NCBI GenBank assembly: GCA_027294815.1
Contig: JAPULP010000103.1
Coordinates: 1-5,345, forward strand
Source of the DNA: Gemmatimonadota bacterium
Lineage (GTDB): Bacteria > Gemmatimonadota > Gemmatimonadetes > Gemmatimonadales > GWC2-71-9
Reading direction: 5' to 3'
DNA: 5,345 nucleotides
Numbering within the stretch: the stretch's first letter is position 1; each line of letters starts with the position of its first letter. The notes below the pieces were generated by a model. It was not told where the DNA came from. It worked only from the letters and a program-made list of their open reading frames with translations, and did not search any database. Below are positions 1 through 5,345 of this stretch, piece by piece. The position numbers were made by a program, and so were the translations under genes.

Positions 1-1098
1 GGCTCGTCGCGCCAACGGCGTGTTGAGACCACCGGCCCGCGCGCGCACCTCGCGCTGAAAGGCTGCCAGGACCGAGTCGACACGTACACCGTCGCGAATC
101 ACGCTCATGCTCGCGCGGTACGAGTCAACAAACAGATCCCACGTCTCCCGCTGGGCGGCCGTCCATTGCCCCGATACGGGAGCCGTACGCCCGACGTCGC
201 TTTGGTAATGATCCACCTCGCATCCGATGTCGATCCGCGCCAACTCGCCCGCTTCCATGCGGCGGTTTAGGTGCCGGTAATCGGCGAAGGCCTCGAAGGT
301 GGCGGGGAAAACCGCGTTCGGGCCGGTCTGCGCCCATGGCCACCACGAAAGATTCTGCGCATCGTTGGCCAAACAAGCGGCAACGATCTCACTCTCGACG
401 TCGCGTTGCATGCGGCCTGGTCGGACACCGCGCAGTCCTGCGAGGAATCCTTCACTCGCTGCGTGGGCCGCCCGTCGTATCGCATCTACCTCGCTCGACG
501 ACTTGATGGCTCTGAGCTGCATGATGTCGTTCCGTGCAGCGACGACTTCGACGTCGGGCCACTTGGTCGCGATGGAGTGCTGAAACGCGGCGCCCATACC
601 GGCAAACGGATCTAGTCCGGGTGGAGGTGGAAAGCCGGATGTCTGTCCTTCGACATACAGCTTGATCGTCGTATCCTCGGCAACACGTGCATCGATGTAC
701 GGGGCGAGCTGTTCCCAGGTCCGTACGTCGGTGAGGGCCAGAGCGCGCACACCCTCTTCGCCCGGCGTGACACGCACGCCGTACGCCTGCAGGCCTCCGA
801 CACCCCCCGGAACAAAAAGGATCGACTCGCCCTTTGGTGCATCCAATACCAGTACGCCACCGATCTGCCGCTCGAGCCCGGTCAAGTAGTAGAACGTCGG
901 GTCCTGTCGTTGCCCAGGCTCGGGCCACGGTTTGAGTGCCCAGCGAGAGTGCGTGAGGAAGATCCCGTCGTTCAGGCGCTCCATCAACGCCGCGCGGCGG
1001 GCCTGGAATTCTCCCGGATCGTCGGGAAGACCCTTCTGCGCGAGTAGCGGAGTGGGGATCAGCAGCGGAAAGAGGAGCAGGGTGGAAAGTGATTTCAT
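1..1098 (-). CDS. Exported Xaa-Pro aminopeptidase-like M24 metallopeptidase (3' end outside window)
   Basis: The first 366 residues are present; the frame is open to the left edge, and family members usually have about 430-500 residues, so the C-terminal part is missing. Residues 1-20 form a signal peptide (MKSLSTLLLFPLLIPTPLLA, then Q), so export is predicted. Residues about 28-190 look like the aminopeptidase P N-terminal domain, with the typical FYYLTGLE at 69-76. The pita-bread catalytic domain starts near 195 (LRAIKSSSEVDAIRRA). D290 (RIDIG) and D301 (SDVGRT), 11 residues apart, match metal ligands D260 and D271 of E. coli PepP; the remaining His/Glu ligands lie outside. The family cleaves the N-terminal residue before proline using two metal ions. 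The position matching PepP H243 appears to be D273. The start is uncertain: an in-frame ATG at 1110 has AGGAA at 1121-1125, 10 nt upstream, while 1098 gives the cleaner signal peptide. It lies 15 nt after doxX, or 3 nt if 1110 is used. Confidence 0.88.
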   Translation of the reverse strand, partial: MKSLSTLLLFPLLIPTPLLAQKGLPDDPGEFQARRAALMERLNDGIFLTHSRWALKPWPEPGQRQDPTFYYLTGLERQIGGVLVLDAPKGESILFVPGGVGGLQAYGVRVTPGEEGVRALALTDVRTWEQLAPYIDARVAEDTTIKLYVEGQTSGFPPPPGLDPFAGMGAAFQHSIATKWPDVEVVAARNDIMQLRAIKSSSEVDAIRRAAHAASEGFLAGLRGVRPGRMQRDVESEIVAACLANDAQNLSWWPWAQTGPNAVFPATFEAFADYRHLNRRMEAGELARIDIGCEVDHYQSDVGRTAPVSGQWTAAQRETWDLFVDSYRASMSVIRDGVRVDSVLAAFQREVRARAGGLNTPLARRA

Positions 1099-1113
1099 AA
1101 CCGATCCCATGAT

Positions 1114-1551
1114 CTAGGGCTTCCTACGAGCGAGCCAGTAATCCACGGACAGGCGATCGTCCGAGGCCGGCATGGTCAGTACAAAGAGTAGGAGCGCCGT
1201 CCGAGGAATGACGTGCGTATGAAATTCGAACATGGGGTTCGCGAGCAAGTGCCCAAAGGTTACGATGATCAAGACGCCGCCGAGCGCGAGGAGCGCTGGA
1301 CGCGTCCACAGTCCGACCAAGAGCAAGGCGCCTGCAACGAATTCTACGAATGGAATGATCGTCCCTACCGTCCACAGAGACCACATCGGTAGAAAAGTGT
1401 CCGCATAGGGCTCGGTGAACCAACGGCGAGCATGACCGACCGGGCCTAGCGTGAACACCTTCCACTGTCCGGCCATGAAGAAGATCAGACCGAGTATGGC
1501 TCGAGCAATGAAAATGGCCCAGGTGCGGCCGTGGATCTGACTGATGTTCAT
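1114..1551 (-). CDS. DoxX family membrane protein
   Basis: A 145-residue, very hydrophobic protein with four predicted membrane helices at about 11-28, 58-81, 84-104 and 112-127. Size and helix pattern fit the DoxX family. Supporting features are the first-helix text ARAILGLIFFMAGQWKVF and the glycine-rich segment PFVEFVAGALLLVGLWTRPALLALGG across helices 2 and 3, which is typical of these proteins. DoxX proteins are inner-membrane proteins, some tied to quinone or thiol redox chemistry and oxidative stress; the role of this one cannot be read from sequence. The ATG at 1551 has no clear Shine-Dalgarno sequence (the upstream bases read TTTCACTTCCG). The stop at 1114-1116 sits 15 nt before the peptidase start, so the two are probably co-transcribed. 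It is separated from the upstream permease by 197 bp. Confidence 0.8.
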   Translation of the reverse strand: MNISQIHGRTWAIFIARAILGLIFFMAGQWKVFTLGPVGHARRWFTEPYADTFLPMWSLWTVGTIIPFVEFVAGALLLVGLWTRPALLALGGVLIIVTFGHLLANPMFEFHTHVIPRTALLLFVLTMPASDDRLSVDYWLARRKP

Positions 1552-1748
1552 CGGAAGTGAAACATCGCAAGGCGACGGTGAGCGGGCAACACCGATTCGG
1601 CCATTCGGATCCGCCGGTTTGGCCCTTTATCCACCACAACCTCGTGCTCGACACGGCGAGCCTCCGTTTCACGCCAGTGGGGTCGATCCTCTGGTCGTCC
1701 TGCGCGATAACTGAGGTGCAACTCTCTTCGACCTCAGCAGTTGGATGG
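1552..1748. other. Intergenic region between permease and doxX
   Basis: This 197-bp gap carries no convincing gene on either strand. Minus-strand promoter candidates for doxX are poor: TTGCCC, 17 nt, GATGTT just upstream of the start matches the consensus at only about four and three positions. The one structure seen is the hairpin near the permease stop, listed separately. A doxX promoter may use an alternative sigma factor, or doxX may be read through from the permease; the sequence does not decide. Confidence 0.5.
1711..1737 (-). terminator. Weak hairpin after the permease stop, possible terminator
   Basis: CTGAGGT (1711-1717) and ACCTCAG (1731-1737) form a perfect 7-bp inverted repeat with a 13-nt loop. 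It begins 11 nt after the permease stop codon. In minus-strand RNA the stem is followed by UUAUCGCG, not a run of U, so it is a poor intrinsic terminator. It may be an attenuating or mRNA-end-protecting hairpin, or chance. Confidence 0.3.
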
Positions 1749-4421
1749 TCACTCCCGCCCAAGAGCCATCATGGGATCCGACTGCGCCGCCCGGACGGCA
1801 GGAACGAATGTCGCCAACAGAGTCGCAGCGGCCAGACCTACCGCACATGCAACCATCAACAACGGATCGACAGCGTTTGCCTCGAACAAGAATCGATCGA
1901 GAACTCGCACGGAAGACCACACGACCGCAACGCCAATCGCCAAACCTATCCCGGCTAGCACAAGACCGTGTCGCAATACATCCCGAATAATGCGTCGGTG
2001 CGCCGCGCCGAGTGCCATACGAATGCCAATCTCATGAGTGCGCTGCGCTACCGCATACGCGACGATGCCGTACACACCGACCAAGGCCAGGATCCCAGCC
2101 AAGCCCGCGAAGAAACTCAACAGTAGGGTCTGGAATCGGGGTTCGGACACCGACTGCCCGATGAGAGCATCCATGGTAAGTGCCCTATTGACGGGCAAAT
2201 CACCATCGACCTCCCATATGGCACGATGGGCCGCGGCGAGGGCGAGGTCGGGACTGTTCCTCGCCTTCAGTACCACCGACATGTGGCGGCTCGGCGCTTG
2301 GGCAAAGGGTTGGTACAACTTGGGACGCCAGGCGGCGGTGAGTCCCTCGTGTCTCACGTTGCCTACTACTCCAACGACTACCATCCACTCACTGCTTCGC
2401 GGGAATCTTACTCGCCGACCAATGGGATCCGATTCCGGCCAATACTCCTCCGCCATCGCCTCGGTCACGATGGTGACCGGTACAGATCCGTCGCGATCCG
2501 CTGCGGTGAAATGTCGTCCCGCCCGCAACGGTATCTGTAGTACATCGAAGTATTCAGGCGTGACCACCGCCCGTTCGATGTCTATCATCTCCACCCTCGA
2601 GTTCCTCTCGACCGCCAACGGTCCGAACCCGGCAGGGTCTGCAAAGGGAAGTTCCCTTATTGCTCCTACGGATGTTACACCCGGAATAGCCGCGACACGT
2701 TGCATCATCATCTCGAAGAACGACACGGTGCGTTGGGCGTCGGGATAGCGCAACTCCGAAAGCGTCATCTCCATCGTGGCCACATTCTCAGCCTGGAACC
2801 CCAGCTCCACGGCGGTGAGCCTCACGAAGCTTTTGAGCAACAGGCTGGCGCCTACCAAAAGCACAAACGCGATGGCGATCTCGCCCACCACGAGAGTCGA
2901 TTGCGCGCGGTTGCCACCGCGTGTGCCGGCGGTGCCCCGTCCAGATTCCTGCAGCAACGCGGAGATGCCAAGTCGCATGGCGCGAGCAGCCGGAAGCAAG
3001 CCGGTGAGGACGGCGGTGCCGATACCCAGTGCGACCGCAAAGAGTAGAACCTTGAGGTCGAGGGAGATCTCACTCGTTCGCGGAAGACTTGCCGGTAGCA
3101 AGAGCTTCAACGGACCCATGCTCGAGGCCGCAACCGCAATACCGATGGCCGCGCCGAGTGACGCAATGATCGCGCTTTCGCTCATCATCTGTCGCAGGAG
3201 TCTTCCCCTACCCGCACCAAGCGCGGAGCGTACGGCTATTTCCTTGCGCCGCTCCGTTGCTCGCGCAAGGAGCAGACCTGCGACGTTCGCGCACCCGATG
3301 AGTAGTACCGCCCCTACCGCGCCAACCAACATGAGTAACGCTGGTCTTGCTCCCCCAACCACGTCCGCGTACCGCGCGATAACCTTTACGTCGTCGCCGT
3401 TGTTGGCTCCTGGATTCGCATCGGCAATCCCCTTGGCGACCCTACTCAGGTCAGCACGAGCGCGATCCAGCGTTACCTCTCCGTTTAGCCTACCCACGAC
3501 ACCGAGTTCCCCCCAACCACGTGAGCGCTGTTTGTCTTCATCGTCCATCGTGGTCCACAACTCGATCGCGGGGTGTGGGAAATAGAACCCGGCAGGCATT
3601 ACCCCAACTACCGCATACTGATGATCGTTGAGCGTGACCGTTGCTCCGACGATGCTGCTGTCACCCGCAAAGGATCTCATCCACAACCGATGACTCAACA
3701 CGACCGCCGAGCTTGCGCCTACGGCATCTTCAACGGCGACGAGGGTACGTCCCAACAAAGGACCCACGCCGAGCGTGTGGAATAGCCCCGATGTCACCCG
3801 TGCGCCGCCGATTCGCTCTGGCCGATCAGCCCCCGTAAGTGTGAACTCGCCGTCAATGAACGCGCCCAGGGCTTGGAACGAGCTGTTCATCTCGATCCAA
3901 TCTCGGTAGTCCATCATGGACGGCGAGTATCCTCTATTCCACATGTATTGAAATCGGGGAACATCCGAATGCTCCCACTCGGAATTCACCGAGCGGATGG
4001 TTACCAACTGTCCGGGCTCGATATATGGAAGGGGACGGATCAACACGGCGTTGACCACACTGAAAATCGCAGTGTTGGCACCGATGCCAAGCGCCAACGT
4101 CAGTATAGCAACCGCACTGAAACCCGGCGCGCGAACGAGCCCGCGTGTTGCGGAACGGATGTCGGACACGATGCCGGTCATTGCGCCAAATGACATGGTG
4201 TGCGATGTGCGCCTACTGTCCCTGCGAAGACTGCGTGCGTGAATGGCAAATGAAACGATCTGCCGCCAATACCAGAATGCGGCGAACCACCTGCCATCCC
4301 GCTGCACTCGCTGGGTGAACAACTCGTCGAGTGCACCTTGCAACGTTGGCTCGGCCCGGTGGAGGGCCATGCGGCCTAGAATGAAGCGCGCAAGACGCGG
4401 CGGTCTGGACGGTCGTTTCAT
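1749..4421 (-). CDS. ADOP-type duplicated MacB/FtsX-like permease with N-terminal prefix domain
   Basis: A complete 890-residue inner-membrane protein matching the ADOP (acidobacterial duplicated orphan permease) layout. Residues 1-75 are the charged, tryptophan-rich prefix typical of PadR-linked members (ALDELFTQRVQRDGRWF...FWYWRQIVSF). A first helix at about 98-123 (SAVAILTLALGIGANTAIFSVV) leads to a MacB-type periplasmic domain (about 125-358), then a three-helix FtsX domain (about 360-385, 415-433, 458-478). The unit then repeats: helix about 509-529, second periplasmic domain about 530-760, FtsX helices about 763-790, 818-836 and 853-873. Each FtsX half carries the signature EIAVRSALGA (394-403) or EIGIRMALGA (797-806), and the protein ends in DPMMALGRE. 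There are no Walker motifs, so any ATPase must come from elsewhere. The frame extends upstream to 4457, but ATG 4421 is chosen because it gives an ATGA overlap with the padR stop and the usual prefix start MKRPSRPPR. Substrate is unknown; efflux or lipoprotein/cell-envelope work are guesses from MacB and LolC. Confidence 0.93.
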   Translation of the reverse strand: MKRPSRPPRLARFILGRMALHRAEPTLQGALDELFTQRVQRDGRWFAAFWYWRQIVSFAIHARSLRRDSRRTSHTMSFGAMTGIVSDIRSATRGLVRAPGFSAVAILTLALGIGANTAIFSVVNAVLIRPLPYIEPGQLVTIRSVNSEWEHSDVPRFQYMWNRGYSPSMMDYRDWIEMNSSFQALGAFIDGEFTLTGADRPERIGGARVTSGLFHTLGVGPLLGRTLVAVEDAVGASSAVVLSHRLWMRSFAGDSSIVGATVTLNDHQYAVVGVMPAGFYFPHPAIELWTTMDDEDKQRSRGWGELGVVGRLNGEVTLDRARADLSRVAKGIADANPGANNGDDVKVIARYADVVGGARPALLMLVGAVGAVLLIGCANVAGLLLARATERRKEIAVRSALGAGRGRLLRQMMSESAIIASLGAAIGIAVAASSMGPLKLLLPASLPRTSEISLDLKVLLFAVALGIGTAVLTGLLPAARAMRLGISALLQESGRGTAGTRGGNRAQSTLVVGEIAIAFVLLVGASLLLKSFVRLTAVELGFQAENVATMEMTLSELRYPDAQRTVSFFEMMMQRVAAIPGVTSVGAIRELPFADPAGFGPLAVERNSRVEMIDIERAVVTPEYFDVLQIPLRAGRHFTAADRDGSVPVTIVTEAMAEEYWPESDPIGRRVRFPRSSEWMVVVGVVGNVRHEGLTAAWRPKLYQPFAQAPSRHMSVVLKARNSPDLALAAAHRAIWEVDGDLPVNRALTMDALIGQSVSEPRFQTLLLSFFAGLAGILALVGVYGIVAYAVAQRTHEIGIRMALGAAHRRIIRDVLRHGLVLAGIGLAIGVAVVWSSVRVLDRFLFEANAVDPLLMVACAVGLAAATLLATFVPAVRAAQSDPMMALGRE

Positions 4422-4753
4422 GGCTGCTCGTCCAACACGGGTTCGACACCGTCCCACAGCTTCAAAAATGCCTGTCGCGATCCGCGCATCATTTGCAACG
4501 CCTTCGAGGTCAACCGGACGTACCGCCGCGGGTGGCTGGCTTTGCCGCCGTCTGACGGATCGACCAGGCGGGACTCCAACAGTTCCTTCTTCTCCAACCG
4601 ACGCAGCGCCACGTAAATGGCAGCGAGCGATACGTTTCTACCCGCCGACGATTCCAACTCGTTGAAGATCGCTACGCTATACGCGTCGGTGCCGAGGCGA
4701 AGGATCGCCAGGAGGACGTGGTGCTCGAACTCTCCGAGGACAGCTTGGGGCAT
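4418..4753 (-). CDS. PadR-family winged-helix transcriptional regulator
   Basis: A 111-residue protein matching the short PadR group that accompanies ADOP permeases. It starts LGEFEHHVLLAILRL (6-20), then DAYSVAIFNELE (23-34) as the second helix. SLAAIYVALRRLEKKELLESR (42-62) covers the recognition helix and wing entry. RRYVRLTSKALQMM (76-89) is the wing strand, and a single C-terminal helix to about 103 should serve for dimerisation. PadR proteins are usually dimeric repressors that let go of DNA when a small molecule binds or when induced indirectly. The gene is led by its own promoter at 4782-4810, with dyads that are likely operators, and its TGA overlaps the permease ATG by 4 nt, so translation of the two is probably coupled. 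Only a weak GAG (4759-4761) serves as Shine-Dalgarno, 5 nt before the ATG. The ligand cannot be inferred. Confidence 0.92.
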   Translation of the reverse strand: MPQAVLGEFEHHVLLAILRLGTDAYSVAIFNELESSAGRNVSLAAIYVALRRLEKKELLESRLVDPSDGGKASHPRRYVRLTSKALQMMRGSRQAFLKLWDGVEPVLDEQP

Positions 4754-4765
4754 GGTCGCTCACAT

Positions 4766-4782
4766 TGACTAGCGTTGCTATA
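4766..4782. promoter_or_regulatory. Putative PadR operator O1 (overlaps transcription start)
   Basis: TGACTAGCGTTGCTATA contains the dyad TAGC-GTT-GCTA (4770-4780, centre 4775). It matches the second copy at 4801-4817 in 14 of 17 positions, differing only in the central three bases. It covers the predicted transcription start and touches the -10 box, a position from which a bound repressor would block initiation. Assignment to PadR is inferred from adjacency; the site is not the ATGT-N8-ACAT form described for some PadR-family members. Confidence 0.55.
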
Positions 4783-4810
4783 TAATAATCAATGTTGCGA
4801 TGACTAGCAA
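4782..4810 (-). promoter_or_regulatory. Sigma70-like promoter of padR-permease
   Basis: On the minus strand the -35 box TTGCTA (4810-4805, 4 of 6 consensus) and the -10 box TATTAT (4787-4782, 5 of 6) are separated by exactly 17 nt. The expected start of transcription is near 4775, giving a leader of about 22 nt before the padR ATG. The AT-rich -10 area stands out from the surrounding GC-rich DNA. The -35 box lies inside one dyad and the predicted start inside the other. Confidence 0.7.
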
Positions 4811-4817
4811 CGCTATA
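4801..4817. promoter_or_regulatory. Putative PadR operator O2 (overlaps -35 box)
   Basis: TGACTAGCAACGCTATA contains the dyad TAGC-AAC-GCTA (4805-4815, centre 4810), 35 bp from the centre of the first copy. The -35 box TTGCTA lies wholly within it, so occupancy would exclude RNA polymerase. Because the central triplet AAC is the reverse complement of GTT in the first copy, the two 11-bp cores are also exact inverted repeats of each other. Confidence 0.55.
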
Positions 4818-4834
4818 CATTATTCCCGCCCTGC

Positions 4835-5345
4835 TTACTCCGCTCTCAACGCATTCATCGGGTCGATTCGCGTCGCGCGTCTGGCCGGCAGGTAGCAGGC
4901 CAAGAGTGCGACGCCAAGCAGGAGGGCCACGGCCGTGAGGAACGCGGTGATGTCCAACGCCTCCACGCCGAATAGCATCGATTCCAATAACCGGGCCGTA
5001 CCCATTGCGCCGGCCACACCGACGCCCGCTCCGATGACGGCGAGGGTCATCCCCTGCCGCACCACCAGCTTCAGCACGGAGGTGGTCGCCGCGCCGAGCG
5101 CGATGCGCAAACCAACCTCCTGCGTGCGCTCGCCAACGGTGTACGCCATGGTGCCGTAGATGCCAACCGAGGCGAGAATCAGCGCTACCGCGGCGAAGCT
5201 GGACAGCAACAGGGTGTAGAACCTTGGGGCTGCGATGGTGCCGGCGATGCGCCCCTCCATGGAGTTGACGTCGGTAGGAATGTTGGGATCGACATCCCAC
5301 ACAGCGCGTTGCAGTGCCCCAGCGACCGCGGCAAAGCCGGCCGTC
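4835..5345 (-). CDS. C-terminal end of a second ADOP/FtsX-type permease (5' end outside window)
   Basis: The last 169 residues of a permease; the frame is open through the right edge, so the internal GTG at 5302 is not taken as its start. The visible part is the end of a MacB-type periplasmic domain (LQRAVWDVDPNIPTDVNSMEGRI) followed by an FtsX domain with helices near FYTLLLSSFAAVALILASVGIYGTMAYTV, GMTLAVIGAGVGVAGAMG and ITAFLTAVALLLGVALLACYLPA. It carries the FtsX signature EVGLRIALGAA and ends DPMNALRAE, matching DPMMALGRE of the neighbouring permease. It closely parallels the second half of that protein, so it is probably also an ADOP member, although a shorter single-unit MacB-like permease cannot be excluded from the end alone. 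The TAA stop at 4835-4837 lies 81 bp upstream of padR, with a separate promoter between. Confidence 0.88.
   Translation of the reverse strand, partial: TAGFAAVAGALQRAVWDVDPNIPTDVNSMEGRIAGTIAAPRFYTLLLSSFAAVALILASVGIYGTMAYTVGERTQEVGLRIALGAATTSVLKLVVRQGMTLAVIGAGVGVAGAMGTARLLESMLFGVEALDITAFLTAVALLLGVALLACYLPARRATRIDPMNALRAE

Noticed and set aside
452..928. Minus-strand open frame of 158 codons within the peptidase gene
   Set aside because: It is an out-of-frame reading of the M24 peptidase, whose own frame contains the expected domain motifs throughout.
1596..1613. Repeated ATTCGG and a CGGATCCG palindrome in the permease-doxX gap
   Set aside because: Very short and of a kind expected by chance in GC-rich DNA; no position relative to a promoter or start supports a function.
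1124..1762. Minus-strand open frame of 212 codons overlapping doxX in another frame
   Set aside because: It overlaps the well-supported DoxX frame almost completely, has arginine/histidine-rich low-information sequence, and its extension into the intergenic gap shows no domain.
2776..3585. Long plus-strand open frame of 269 codons within the permease gene
   Set aside because: It is antisense to a clear ADOP coding sequence; its product is rich in S, A, R, T and P with no recognisable domain, as expected from the complement of GC-rich codons.
4765..4786. Plus-strand TTGACT and TATAAT boxes upstream of the second permease
   Set aside because: Both boxes are near-consensus but only 10 nt apart, too close for a sigma70 promoter, and they would drive antisense transcription into the permease; the match is a by-product of the operator repeat and the minus-strand -10.
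4677..5300. Minus-strand open frame of 207 codons across the second permease end, the promoter and the padR start
   Set aside because: It runs out of frame through the FtsX-domain coding sequence, the intergenic promoter and padR; the product is H/R/G-rich without family features.
1..5345. CRISPR array, tRNA/rRNA, insertion sequence, or toxin-antitoxin or defence system
   Set aside because: No regularly spaced repeats, structured RNA gene signatures, transposase-like protein or terminal inverted repeats were seen; the space is filled by the listed genes.

Overview
The window is a compact stretch of bacterial chromosome, moderately GC-rich by eye, with every supported gene on the minus strand. 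The gene content is a PadR-type regulator joined to a large duplicated MacB/FtsX-like permease of the ADOP type, a second ADOP permease next to it, and a secreted M24 peptidase. This points to Acidobacteriota, Gemmatimonadota or a related soil phylum. That assignment rests on family content only; no rRNA or marker gene is present.

Layout in the direction of transcription (high to low coordinates): (1) 5345-4835, the C-terminal end of an ADOP-type permease whose start lies outside the window. (2) 4834-4754, an 81-bp intergenic region holding a well-formed minus-strand promoter (TTGCTA, 17 nt, TATTAT). It is bracketed by two copies of a 17-bp dyad, TGACTAGC-N3-GCTATA, placed at the -35 box and at the expected transcription start. 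(3) 4753-4418, a short PadR-family winged-helix repressor. (4) 4421-1749, a complete 890-residue ADOP permease that begins in an ATGA overlap with the padR stop. (5) 1748-1552, a 197-bp gap with a weak hairpin just after the permease stop. (6) 1551-1114, a four-helix DoxX-family membrane protein. (7) 1098-1, the N-terminal 366 residues of an exported Xaa-Pro aminopeptidase-like M24 protein, running off the left edge.

The regulator and full permease are best read as one autoregulated, translationally coupled unit: PadR probably binds the two dyads, shuts off its own promoter, and releases it on sensing a ligand or membrane stress. No ATPase of the MacB/LolD type and no MacA-like adaptor is encoded here, so the permeases are 'orphan' in the sense used for the ADOP family. 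DoxX and the peptidase follow closely on the same strand and may be co-transcribed with each other; a functional link to the permease unit is not shown.

The most interesting items are the paired operator-like dyads around the padR promoter and an apparent substitution, in the peptidase, at the position of the conserved active-site histidine of the aminopeptidase P family. Neither amounts to a demonstrated new system. The rest is a recognisable arrangement.
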